Assembly (NCBI GenBank): GCA_024304985.1
Contig: JAMWZC010000004.1
Location: 124,001-188,000, forward strand
Length of the DNA: 64,000 nt
Reading direction: 5' to 3'
From: Paracoccaceae bacterium
Lineage (GTDB): Bacteria; Pseudomonadota; Alphaproteobacteria; Rhodobacterales; Rhodobacteraceae
Shown: one piece after another, positions 53,924 through 62,207 of the stretch
How the letters are laid out: each line of letters opens with the position of its first letter
Numbering within the stretch: the stretch's first letter is position 1
Position numbers and translations under genes: made by a program
Notes under the pieces: generated by a model
The model's database searches: none
What the model was told of the DNA's origin: nothing
What the model saw: only the letters and a program-made list of their open reading frames with translations

Positions 53924-54432
53924 TCGACTGGTTGATTGCTCTGACGCCGATACTCAAGTCGGCCCATATCGCGGCGCTGCTGGTCTGGTGCGGCGGTCTG
54001 TTGATCCTGCCGGTGATGCTGGCGCGGCACGACCCTTCGGTTCTGCCGGGGGATTACACCCATATCCGGCGGGCGTCGCATTCGGTTTATACCTATTGTG
54101 TCACGCCCGCCGCTGTCATCGCAGTCATTGCCGGCACCTGGCTGGTTTTTCTGCGCGAAGCGTTTGTCCCCTGGTTCTATGCCAAGATCACCTGTGTTGC
54201 CCTTCTGGTCGCGGCACATGTCTGGATCGGTCACGCCCTGACCAAGATCGCCGAGGAACCGGGCACACATATCCCGCCCCGGCCCATCCTGCCGATGGGC
54301 GCGGTGCTGGGGCCGGTTCTGGCGATATTGATCCTTGTTCTAGCCAAGCCGCAGTTCGGCTGGCTTGAGTTTCCCGATTGGTTGCTGTCGCCGCAGAACG
54401 GTCAATTGCTCTTTGACGTTCCCAGTCGATAA
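53920..54432 (+). CDS. CopD/HemJ-like membrane protein
   Basis: A 170-residue protein with four membrane helices, starting at a GTG overlapping the ctaG stop. The first helix has a conserved His (LKSAHIAALLVWCGGLLILP), as in CopD and HemJ families, and HVWIGHALTKI carries another. A copper-resistance or haem-linked role is possible; the family cannot be fixed by eye. Its 3' end overlaps the convergent DUF2231 gene by 31 bases. Confidence 0.75.
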   Translation: MIDWLIALTPILKSAHIAALLVWCGGLLILPVMLARHDPSVLPGDYTHIRRASHSVYTYCVTPAAVIAVIAGTWLVFLREAFVPWFYAKITCVALLVAAHVWIGHALTKIAEEPGTHIPPRPILPMGAVLGPVLAILILVLAKPQFGWLEFPDWLLSPQNGQLLFDVPSR

Positions 54433-54917
54433 TCAAAAACGAGTTTGCCGCCATGCCATCCCGTGAACATCACCATCAGAACCGACAGGCCGGACAGCAG
54501 GATGCCGTAGGGCAGGACCGCTTCCTCATAGCCATAGAGACGGTGACCCCAGTTGATACCAAGTATGCCCAGAAGGGTGACAGCTATGATGAAATGCGTC
54601 CATGCGGGGGCGCGGGCACGGATGCCGGACACCAGCAGCAACTCGGCCGTGCCGGAGACACCGGCGGCCATGCCCAAAAGGAAACCCGTCCCCGCCGCCC
54701 AGACGGCTGCGCGCGCCCAGAAGATGTCACCGGTCCACCAATAGAGACCATCAGCCCCGAAGGTGCAGAAGGTCAATGCGACCGGAAAAGCCACGCTCAT
54801 GGCGTGGATGGGGTGGCCAAAGACGGCGATACGCGATGTGGTTTTACTGAAACCCGGTCGCTCGCTGATCGGATCGACCAGATCGTCCCGTTTGCTTTCA
54901 ATCTTTTCCGTCGCCAT
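54402..54917 (-). CDS. DUF2231 membrane protein
   Basis: A 171-residue protein with four membrane helices. The N-terminal FGHPIHAMSVAFPVALTFCT (His-Pro-x-His) is the DUF2231 hallmark, and a second His-rich helix region is at WTHFIIAVTLLGILGINWGH. The histidines suggest haem or metal binding, not proven. GAGGAA precedes the ATG. It is transcribed against its oxidase-cluster neighbours. Confidence 0.87.
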   Translation of the reverse strand: MATEKIESKRDDLVDPISERPGFSKTTSRIAVFGHPIHAMSVAFPVALTFCTFGADGLYWWTGDIFWARAAVWAAGTGFLLGMAAGVSGTAELLLVSGIRARAPAWTHFIIAVTLLGILGINWGHRLYGYEEAVLPYGILLSGLSVLMVMFTGWHGGKLVFDYRLGTSKSN

Positions 54918-54959
54918 GTTTTCGTTCCTCCGCGTTTTGTGGTCGGGGGACTAACCTTC

Positions 54960-55616
54960 ATGGCGCTGATAAGTTGCGAAGGATCGACATCGACCCTGCA
55001 ATCGGCGGGACCATCGGCCAAGATCATTGCCGACCTGTGGTGGATGATGTTCATCGGGGCTGCGCTGATCTTTGTGCTGATGATGATGTTGCTGGCGCTG
55101 GCCTTTCGAACGCGGCCACAGGAACAGGCAACGGCCGGACATGGCCGCCGCGACATCAGGATCTGGATCTTGTCTTTCGGTCTGGGATTTCCCGTGACCG
55201 TTCTGTTGACGCTTTTGATCTATGCGCTGGTAATTGGCGAGAGGCTGCTGCCGCGCGATGACCCCGACACGGTAAACGTCGGCGCGCTGGCGCAGCGCTG
55301 GACATGGACCTTTTCCTATCGGGACGCGCCTGGTCTGCGCACCAAAGACACGTTGCACATCCCGGCTGGACGCCCCGTCGATGTCGAGATTTCCTCGGCC
55401 GATGTGATCCACAGTTTCTGGGTGCCGCGTCTGGCAGGCAAGCTGGATGCCATCCCGGGTCGCGTCAATGTCCTGCGGATCGAGGCGGACAAACCGGGCA
55501 GTTATCAGGGTCTGAGCGCCGAATTCGCGGGCACCGGCTATGACGATTTCGGCTTCACAGTGACAGCCCATGATCCGGCAGGCTGGGCCGCATTCATCGG
55601 AGGCGACGCGCCATGA
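54960..55616 (+). CDS. Haem-copper oxidase subunit II lacking CuA ligands (quinol-oxidase-like)
   Basis: A 218-residue lipoprotein-like subunit: a short signal with Cys (MALISCEG), two membrane helices (about 25-50 and 65-90) and a cupredoxin domain (VGALAQRWTWTFSY, DVIHSFWVPRLAGKLDAIPG). In the region where CuA subunits read C-x-E-x-C-G-x-x-H-x-x-M, this protein reads GLSAEFAGTGYDDF, so both Cys, the His and the Met are replaced. Quinol oxidases lack CuA in this way. The ATG at 54960 has a GGGGGA site; a GTG at 54939 is possible. Confidence 0.88.
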   Translation: MALISCEGSTSTLQSAGPSAKIIADLWWMMFIGAALIFVLMMMLLALAFRTRPQEQATAGHGRRDIRIWILSFGLGFPVTVLLTLLIYALVIGERLLPRDDPDTVNVGALAQRWTWTFSYRDAPGLRTKDTLHIPAGRPVDVEISSADVIHSFWVPRLAGKLDAIPGRVNVLRIEADKPGSYQGLSAEFAGTGYDDFGFTVTAHDPAGWAAFIGGDAP

Positions 55617-58096
55617 GGGCTTTGACGCGCCACCGGAAACTCTCTGCGATCTGGGCTTCGGAGGAAGGTTTCAAAGGCTGGTTCTCGACCGTGAACCACA
55701 ACGATCTGGGGCGGATGTTCCTGATGACGGCCTTTCTCTTTTTTCTGGTGGGCGGCCTTCTGGCCATGCTGATCCGCGCGCAACTGGCGACACCACATTC
55801 TGCCTTTGCCGGGCCCGATATTTACAACCAGATCTTCACGATGCACGGGACCATCATGATGTTCCTTTTCGCAATCCCCACGTTCGAGGGGCTGGCGATA
55901 TACCTGCTGCCCAAAATGCTGGGCACACGCGATCTCGCGTTTCCGCGACTGACGGCCTACGGCTATTGGTGCTATGTGTTTGGCGGCGCGATGCTACTGG
56001 TGTCGATGCTGCTGGGCATTGCGCCGGATGGCGGCTGGTTCATGTATCCGCCCCTGACCGGCGCGCTTTATTCAAAGGGAATCAATACGGATTTCTGGCT
56101 AATCGGGATTACCTTCGTCGAAATCTCAGCTATCGCCGCCGCGGTCGAGATTACCGTGTCGATCCTGAAGTTCCGCGCGCCGGGAATGACCCTGGCGCGG
56201 ATGCCGATCTTTGGCTGGTATGCCCTGATCACATCCCTGATGATCCTGACAGGATTTCCACCCCTGATCCTTGGGTCCATCCTGCTGGAGGTCGAACGTG
56301 CCTTCGGCTTTCCATTTTTTCAGGCCGAGTTGGGTGGGGACAGCCTGCTGTGGCAGCACCTGTTCTGGCTGTTCGGACATCCCGAGGTCTATATCATCTT
56401 CTTGCCAGCGGCGGGCGTAGTCTCGACCATTCTGCCGGTCATGTGCCGCACGTCATTGCTGGGCTATGGCTGGATCGTCGCCTCTATGGTGGCACTGGCG
56501 TTCCTGTCATTCGGTCTGTGGGTGCATCACATGTTTGCAACCGGCATTCCACATATGGGACTTGCCTTCTTCTCGGCCGCGTCCACGCTGGTGGCGATAC
56601 CAACCAGCGTGCAGGTTTTCGCGTGGATCGGCACGATGTGGAAAGGCCGGCCTGAGCTGCACCTTCCGATGCTGCATATCATTGGTTTTTTTGTCACTTT
56701 CATCATCGGTGGTCTCACCGGGGTGATGGTCGCTGTCGTTCCCTTTGACTGGCAAGCGCATGACACCGCCTTTGTGACAGCCCATCTGCATTATGTGCTG
56801 TTCGGCGGCTTTGTCTTTCCGATGCTGGCCGGCATCTATTACTGGCTGCCGCATGTCTCGGGGCGCAAGCGTTTCTTTCACCTTGGGGAACTGGGCTTCT
56901 GGCTGATTTTCATCGGCTTTCACGTCACCTTTCTGGCGATGCACTGGGTCGGCCTGCTGGGGCAACGGCGCCGCATTTCGACCTATGCGCCCGAGGATGG
57001 CTGGACTCAGATCAACCTCATTTCGTCCGTGGGCAGTTTCGTATTGGCCATCGGCATCGCGATTGTCATGCTAGACATCATCCTGCACGCGCTGGCCCAA
57101 CGGAAAACACGGCGAAACCCGTGGCGCGCCGGCACGTTGGAATGGGCGATGTTGCTCCCTCCTCCCGCCTACAACTTTGCCAGCCTGCCCGAGGTGACAG
57201 GGCGCGCGCCGCTTGGTGACGATCCCAAACTTGCCAACGCTCTGGCCCGCGGAGAGGGGTATCTTGGCACACCCCGCAATGGCTGGCGCGAGACGCTGAT
57301 GGTCGATGTCGCCAGTGGCAGACCCGAGGTTCTGGTTCTCTTTCCGACAAACACGCAGCTGCCGATTGCCATGTCGGCAGTCACCGGGCTGTTCTTTCTG
57401 TCGTTGTTGATCAAAGTCTATTGGGTCACTCCGCTTGCGCTGGCGGGTGTTGCTGCACTGGCGTGGCGCTGGATCTGGCAGGGCGGTCGTAAGAACGATC
57501 TTGCCCCTCAAACGGTCAGGCCAGGTTGCGACTTGCCGCACAGCACAGCTGTGGATCGCGCCCCAGGATGGTGGGGATCGCTGTTCTTGCTCATTGCGAA
57601 CGGGACATTCTTAGGCTCGCTTCTGTTCGGCTTTGCGTTTTTATGGACAATTGCACCCGGCTGGCCACCTCCCGCGTGGGTTGACGCATCGGCCATCGAG
57701 GTGGGGGCGGGGCTTCTGGCCGCAGGGACAAGTGCCACCGCGATACGCGCGGCCACGCGCGCGAATGATGCAGGCCGCCCTGTCCTGCCGGCCTTGTCCA
57801 TCGCACTGACCGCAACGCTGGCGATGACGTTCTGTTGCGCGGCTTTGCTGTGGCGCACGCCCGCGCCAACGGAACATGCCTATGGCGCAACGCTTTTTGT
57901 GCTGGGCAGTTACGGTCTCTTTCATACCCTGCTTGCGGTGCTGATGGTCGTGCATCTGATCACCCGAGTGCTGCTGGGCTACACGTCAGTTGCGCGGCGG
58001 GCCGAGTTTCCGATCATCAGGCTTTGGCTCGATTACATTGCCATGATTGTCGCTTTGATTTTGCTGATCGGGCATATGGCCGGGTGGTTCGCATGA
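55613..58096 (+). CDS. Haem-copper oxidase subunit I-III fusion
   Basis: An 827-residue fusion. Residues 1-540 are subunit I with all haem and CuB ligands: FTMHGTIMMF, WLFGHPEVYI (His-Tyr cross-link), LWVHHMFATG and TAHLHYVLFGG. The remainder carries about seven more helices of a subunit III-like domain. It overlaps subunit II by ATGA. The electron donor is likely quinol, as the partner lacks CuA. Automated annotation may call it cytochrome c oxidase. Confidence 0.92.
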   Translation: MRALTRHRKLSAIWASEEGFKGWFSTVNHNDLGRMFLMTAFLFFLVGGLLAMLIRAQLATPHSAFAGPDIYNQIFTMHGTIMMFLFAIPTFEGLAIYLLPKMLGTRDLAFPRLTAYGYWCYVFGGAMLLVSMLLGIAPDGGWFMYPPLTGALYSKGINTDFWLIGITFVEISAIAAAVEITVSILKFRAPGMTLARMPIFGWYALITSLMILTGFPPLILGSILLEVERAFGFPFFQAELGGDSLLWQHLFWLFGHPEVYIIFLPAAGVVSTILPVMCRTSLLGYGWIVASMVALAFLSFGLWVHHMFATGIPHMGLAFFSAASTLVAIPTSVQVFAWIGTMWKGRPELHLPMLHIIGFFVTFIIGGLTGVMVAVVPFDWQAHDTAFVTAHLHYVLFGGFVFPMLAGIYYWLPHVSGRKRFFHLGELGFWLIFIGFHVTFLAMHWVGLLGQRRRISTYAPEDGWTQINLISSVGSFVLAIGIAIVMLDIILHALAQRKTRRNPWRAGTLEWAMLLPPPAYNFASLPEVTGRAPLGDDPKLANALARGEGYLGTPRNGWRETLMVDVASGRPEVLVLFPTNTQLPIAMSAVTGLFFLSLLIKVYWVTPLALAGVAALAWRWIWQGGRKNDLAPQTVRPGCDLPHSTAVDRAPGWWGSLFLLIANGTFLGSLLFGFAFLWTIAPGWPPPAWVDASAIEVGAGLLAAGTSATAIRAATRANDAGRPVLPALSIALTATLAMTFCCAALLWRTPAPTEHAYGATLFVLGSYGLFHTLLAVLMVVHLITRVLLGYTSVARRAEFPIIRLWLDYIAMIVALILLIGHMAGWFA

Positions 58097-58413
58097 CCGA
58101 TCTGCTACGCATCCTGATCGCTCCGCTGGTGTGGCTAGCCGCGTTTATCTCGGTATACGCTCTGCATGGCTTACTCTGCGCACTTCAGATGCACGGGATG
58201 GTTCTTGGCATTCCACTAGAGCGGCTGTCCTTGGTCACGGCTTACGGACTAGCTATACTCATGCAGATTGTGTTGCTCCTCGCTGTTTATCGCGGGTGGC
58301 CTCTTGCGCCCTCTTCGGAGTTCGTCCGCTTCGTCAGTCGCGTAACAGGCTGGACTGGGCTAATGGCGACTATCTGGTCGCTACTGCCTGTAATGATGAC
58401 CACCTCTTGCTAG
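58093..58413 (+). CDS. Small membrane protein of the oxidase operon
   Basis: A 106-residue protein with three hydrophobic segments, beginning at the ATG overlapping the subunit I-III stop. Position and size suggest a subunit IV-like accessory protein. No motif fixes this. Confidence 0.7.
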   Translation: MTDLLRILIAPLVWLAAFISVYALHGLLCALQMHGMVLGIPLERLSLVTAYGLAILMQIVLLLAVYRGWPLAPSSEFVRFVSRVTGWTGLMATIWSLLPVMMTTSC

Positions 58414-58866
58414 GGTCAGGACTTCAGCAACGGGGGCGTATCGGACAAGCCTTATCATTATACAACGTCTGATCTGATCCCCGCAAACTGAAATGTTTGA
58501 GGTTTGAGTTTTTCGCTACGATTTCCCGGCTGGGAGAGAAGCGGAATCACATGAAGGCATCAAGTTTTCGAACACACAGGAAGCGTTCATCATCAAGCAG
58601 GGCGAGGAAGGCGAGAGACGAACGGGGGCAGGTCAAGCATGTTCTCGTCAAGCTGGGCGAAGAGCGGACTGACGGCGATGAGGCCGATCAGATGCTGCAT
58701 CAAGACACTGCTGGCGCTCAAAGCCCGCGCGACGGCTGCGCGGTCGGATCGACGCGAAGGGCGGAGAGGCGACTGACGACAGTGCGGCATAGCAACTGCA
58801 GAAGAGTTGCGGGACCGGTCACGCGGACCGCCTGCAGCGGATCCCGCAGCCTGACAGATACAGTTG
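58414..58866. other. Junction of oxidase cluster and accessory island, no intact gene
   Basis: About 450 bases. It starts with AGGGTCAGGAC, matching the end of the decayed IS5-type element at 62208. It also holds an IS3-type orfA scrap at 58551-58613. ORFs across it have no recognisable family. Confidence 0.5.
58551..58613 (+). pseudogene. Remnant of IS3-family transposase OrfA
   Basis: ATGAAGGCATCAAGTTTT encodes MKASSF. After removing one base near 58572, the next codons give TQEAFIIKQGEEG, which closely matches the N-terminus of IS3/IS407-group OrfA (MKASxFTxxQKAFILKQGEEG). The homology stops at about 58613. A short decayed piece. Confidence 0.55.
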
Positions 58867-59534
58867 CTAGGTCAGCAATACTCGTAGATTGTTCAGTATA
58901 GTGCTTCTGACCGCCTCGCTATTCATCATCAAGGCCTCTGATAACTGATTGACGGTCCGGTCTACATTTCTTGGTCGCAGTGGTATCCCGGAATCTTCTA
59001 CAAATCGACCGTCTGTCTCGGTGAGAATACGATCTGTCGGGATACTCGCCACCAGTTTTCGATGTCGAACCGAGCGCAGCATGTCCCGCTTCACCGAGAA
59101 GTAGCATCCGAGTTCAACGGCCCGACTCATTTCGGACGTGCTACCGGTGAACCAGTGGAGGACGGCTTTACCATGGTCCGGAACTTGGAATCCTCCACAG
59201 CATTGAGGACTTTTGTGACCGCGCGCACACTGTGAAGTGACAGGATCTTCCCACGCTGTTCTGTGCTGGCCCTCAATATCCTAGCAAGTATTTGCTCCTG
59301 CAGGGGCATGCTCCGGTAGAAGCGGGGGCCTGCATCCAAGCCGATTTCCCCGACATACCTCGCCTCGGGGAGGTATTTCTCGAAGAGCGGATATTCATTA
59401 GCCCGGTCTGCAACCAACTGAGGGTGTAGCCCGAGCGCGACGCGCACGAGCTTGGAGTTGGCGGTTAACTCCCGATTTCTCGACCAAGCCTTAGGCGTGG
59501 TTGTCACCGCGAGGGTAGTCGACTTCCAAGGCAA
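58867..59534 (-). pseudogene. qatD: Broken qatD: TatD-family nuclease of the Qat anti-phage system
   Basis: Two adjacent frames together encode most of a QatD protein: first AVTTTPKAW, VALGLHPQLVADR, ARYVGEIGLDAGPRF and KILSLHSVRA; then, after a one-base shift near 59163-59167, VLHWFTGSTSEMSRAVELG, CYFSVKRDML and RILTETDGRFVE. The first about 33 residues of the family, including the metal-binding His-x-Asp, are missing at the 59534 end. qatA, qatB and qatC are not visible. It is therefore a decayed defence gene. Confidence 0.75.
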
Positions 59535-59679
59535 AATGGCTGGGTGCTGATGCTACCGTCTTCTTTGTTGGATAGGCAGGATGTGATTTGATCACTCGAT
59601 GTTGCGCGGCTTTGAATACTATCTCCGAGGCTACAGTGTATTGCAGTCAAGAAAGTTCACTCTCGATGGTCAAAGGGCT

Positions 59680-59693
59680 TGTGAAAATTTTAC
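59680..59693 (+). repeat. 14-base direct repeat, copy 1
   Basis: TGTGAAAATTTTAC; identical to 59812-59825, start-to-start distance 132 bases. Possibly the remnant end of a mobile element with repeated transposase-binding sites. Confidence 0.6.
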
Positions 59694-59811
59694 GGCACGT
59701 TGCCTTTATTGTCTGCGTGTTGGCGCGCAAACGGTAGATCTGAGCGCGGACAACGGTGCCTGGCTGCCTGTCGGAGCCACGTGCAGTTACAACGTCTGCG
59801 GCGACACCAAC

Positions 59812-59825
59812 TGTGAAAATTTTAC
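59812..59825 (+). repeat. 14-base direct repeat, copy 2
   Basis: TGTGAAAATTTTAC; identical to 59680-59693. Confidence 0.6.
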
Positions 59826-59884
59826 TGATCGGCCGTCCAAACAGCAGTCTGGCAGAGATGCGAAAATATCATCAACAATAACAA

Positions 59885-59902
59885 CAGACTAACTTTAGTC
59901 TG
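59885..59902. repeat. 18-base inverted repeat, operator-like
   Basis: Perfect 8-base arms (CAGACTAA and TTAGTCTG) with a 2-base centre, 15 bases upstream of the TTGACA box. A dimeric repressor site is plausible. Confidence 0.45.
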
Positions 59903-59916
59903 CCATCAGTTTTCCA

Positions 59917-59946
59917 TTGACATAAAGTATGTTTGACCACTACTTT
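59917..59946 (+). promoter_or_regulatory. Candidate housekeeping promoter for the AAA-phosphoesterase genes
   Basis: TTGACA (59917-59922), 18 bases, TACTTT (59941-59946). It is of sigma-70 type, unlike the EcfG-like sites of the main island. Confidence 0.4.
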
Positions 59947-60113
59947 TCAGGCATCATGACACAGAACAACCGGCATACCCAGCGCACCATACGCGCTATT
60001 TGAACCCCTCCTCGGGGGCCGGTCACGTCTGCCAAACTTCCAGCAGCTTTTGACACCATGAGGTCAGGCATTCCGCCTGCGGCTTTCCGGTTCATTCCGC
60101 GAAGGAGTCCATC

Positions 60114-60224
60114 ATGTTCAACAATAACCCCATCCGCCTGACCACCAGTGCTTTTGCGAACGCCCTCGTTCTCCGTTGTGACGTGGTTCTGCGCCCTGAT
60201 CGGGAGCGGCATCGAGATGTCTAG
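60114..60224 (+). CDS. 36-residue leader ORF overlapping the AAA ATPase
   Basis: Starts MFNNNPIRLTTSAFANALVL after a strong AAGGAG site and ends with TAG inside the first codons of the AAA ATPase (8-base overlap). The ATPase has a weaker site, so translation may be coupled. The peptide is not recognised; it may be a leader rather than a functional protein. Confidence 0.45.
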   Translation: MFNNNPIRLTTSAFANALVLRCDVVLRPDRERHRDV

Positions 60225-61272
60225 ATCTGACAGAAACCGGATGGTCTTGATGCCAGGCGCACGGCCCGTGCCGATGATCAAGGAATTGGAAAAGCAGTTC
60301 GTCGACTTCTGGATCAAGATGCGATGCAATCTCTACGACAAAGAGCGCAGGGGCAAACTCGGTCATTCCGAGCTCAGCCGCGCCAAGTGGCTTGCAGAGA
60401 AGGCGCTTGAACGTCGCAAGTGCGAAGCAGGTCTCGGATCACTTTCCAGGAAAGAGTTGCCGGCGCTTCTGGCCTTGATCAAGGATGGGGGCCAACTGTC
60501 AGGCCCGTCAACCGAGGATGAGGTCCATCGGCTGGTTGCTGATCTGCATGCTGAGAGCCCCTGGATGCGCGATGTGTCGACTTGGATCATGACGCAAATG
60601 CTGGGTCACGTTGCATCAGGCGGATATGGTGTCGCCCTGCCACCAATGATCCTGAGCGGACCGCCAGGTATTGGGAAATCTCATTTCGCGCGGACCTTGG
60701 CCAACCTCGCAAGAGTGCCGGTGCGGATGATTGATGTCGGAGGCGGTAGCGCTGGCTTCAGGATCGCCGGGACGGAGAAAGGCTGGGGCTCAGCGCAACC
60801 AGGCATCCCAGTGGAGACCATTCTCGCAAGACGGATCGCTAACCCAATCATGATCGTCGACGAGATCGATAAGGCCGGAACAATTCATAGCCAGACGGGC
60901 ACGGCCAGTAGTCTCACGACGTCACTGCTTCAGATGCTTGAGCCGGGGACGGCACGACACTTCGAGTGCCCATATTATCGGGTGCCATTCGACATGTCGC
61001 GCGTGATCTGGATCATGACCGCGAACGAGATCGAGTGCGTCCCCGCACCGCTGCGAGATCGATCGCGCGTCTTCATCCTATCGAAGCTTTCTGCTGAAGA
61101 CGCGGTGACCTATTTCGAGCGGCTGACTGTCGATTGCGATCGAGACGATGACTGGCACAGATGTTGCGCGTTCATCGCACGCATGAGCGAACGCCCGGTC
61201 GGGATCAGCCTGCGCCAAATCCAGCAGCTTGGGGCAGCCCTGACAACACCCATGGAAAAGGCCATGCACTGA
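60217..61272 (+). CDS. Lon-like AAA+ ATPase without protease domain
   Basis: A 351-residue protein. An N-terminal helical region (1-130) precedes one AAA+ module: Walker A GPPGIGKSHFA, Walker B PIMIVDEIDKAG, sensor 1 in IWIMTANEIE and the arginine finger region PAPLRDRSRVF. The order and the LEPG/FEC strings resemble Lon's ATPase, but no Ser-Lys peptidase follows. The ATG at 60217 was preferred over 60148, which lacks a ribosome site. The downstream metallophosphoesterase is 78 bases away. The role is unknown; a defence or plasmid-type function is possible. Confidence 0.8.
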   Translation: MSRSDRNRMVLMPGARPVPMIKELEKQFVDFWIKMRCNLYDKERRGKLGHSELSRAKWLAEKALERRKCEAGLGSLSRKELPALLALIKDGGQLSGPSTEDEVHRLVADLHAESPWMRDVSTWIMTQMLGHVASGGYGVALPPMILSGPPGIGKSHFARTLANLARVPVRMIDVGGGSAGFRIAGTEKGWGSAQPGIPVETILARRIANPIMIVDEIDKAGTIHSQTGTASSLTTSLLQMLEPGTARHFECPYYRVPFDMSRVIWIMTANEIECVPAPLRDRSRVFILSKLSAEDAVTYFERLTVDCDRDDDWHRCCAFIARMSERPVGISLRQIQQLGAALTTPMEKAMH

Positions 61273-61350
61273 GTGTGCATGGCCGGCAGCCGTCCCTTAC
61301 AAAGATCAAGCCAACACCCTTTCACCATTCTGACCGATCGAGAATTACTG

Positions 61351-62172
61351 ATGAAACTTCTTATTCTTGCCGATCTGCACCTCGATGAGATCACTGATGT
61401 CGAAGTGCTGCGCACCTTGGGCGAGGCAATCGCCCGTGCCGGTCAGGATGCTGACGCTCTGATCATCGCAGGTGATTTGACAGAAGCTGCTCTCCACCGA
61501 TGGCCAAGTGCCATTCGGTGGCTGGGGAAATACTATCCAATGGCACAAACCGTCTTCATTCCCGGGAACCATGACTACTACGGCGGCCGCCTTGACACGC
61601 TGGACGAAGATCTCGAGCGGCTCTGCCACGCCGAGGGTGCATCATTCGGACAATGCCGTCGTATAGATCTTGGTGACACGCGCGTTCTGATGACCACGCT
61701 CTGGACTGACATGCTCTTGTTTGACACGGACGGAGACGCGTTCGACCAGAAGTCATTATGGCACGCAAGGGTTATGATGCCTGACTATGGACATGGAGGT
61801 ATCATGATCGGCGAAGACAATCTGCCCGCCCTACCCGAGCATACTGTTTCAGTTCACATGAGACAGCGGGCATGGCTCTCAGCCGAGTTGGAACGTCCTT
61901 GGGACGGCAAGACGGTTGTGATCACGCACCACGCTCCATCAGCAGCAGTTAGTGGCGCGATTTCATCGCTGTCCCCTTGCTTTGTCAGCAATCTCGATCA
62001 CCTGATCGAACGCCACCGGCCGGAGGCATGGGTTTTCGGTCATACGCATCGGCCTGCGGAACTTCGGACGACCGGTGGCACGCTGTTGCGGAATGTCTCG
62101 CTTGGTTATGCGCACGAGTTTCTTGGCGGCAAGATTGACGAGCGCGTTAAGGCGGGACTGATCCACCTTTGA
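61351..62172 (+). CDS. Calcineurin-like metallophosphoesterase
   Basis: A 273-residue protein with intact metal ligands: ILADLHLD (Asp-x-His), IIAGDLTEA, FIPGNHDYY, VVITHHAPSA and VFGHTHRPAEL. It could cleave nucleotides, RNA or phosphodiesters; substrate unknown. The start MKLLILADLHL is standard for the family; the longer start at 61273 adds unrelated residues. It probably shares a transcript with the AAA ATPase. Confidence 0.88.
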   Translation: MKLLILADLHLDEITDVEVLRTLGEAIARAGQDADALIIAGDLTEAALHRWPSAIRWLGKYYPMAQTVFIPGNHDYYGGRLDTLDEDLERLCHAEGASFGQCRRIDLGDTRVLMTTLWTDMLLFDTDGDAFDQKSLWHARVMMPDYGHGGIMIGEDNLPALPEHTVSVHMRQRAWLSAELERPWDGKTVVITHHAPSAAVSGAISSLSPCFVSNLDHLIERHRPEAWVFGHTHRPAELRTTGGTLLRNVSLGYAHEFLGGKIDERVKAGLIHL

Positions 62173-62207
62173 TCACCATTCAGAGTGTAAAAGTAAGATT
62201 TATCGTT

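Larger units (their letters stand above)
59535..60113. other. Intergenic region with repeats and a promoter candidate
   Basis: About 580 bases. It holds two 14-base direct repeats (59680-59693 and 59812-59825), an 18-base inverted repeat (59885-59902) and a TTGACA-N18-TACTTT promoter candidate (59917-59946). The ORF 59599-59892 has no family and includes both repeats, so I do not call it a gene. Confidence 0.5.

Noticed and set aside
54960-55616. Naming subunit II as coxB of a cytochrome c oxidase
   Set aside because: All CuA ligand positions are substituted.
58497-58901. 134-codon plus-strand ORF
   Set aside because: Arg/Ser-rich, crosses the IS3 orfA scrap in the wrong frame.
59599-59892. 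97-codon ORF with two CENFT strings
   Set aside because: The strings are just the translated 14-base direct repeats; no family and no ribosome site.
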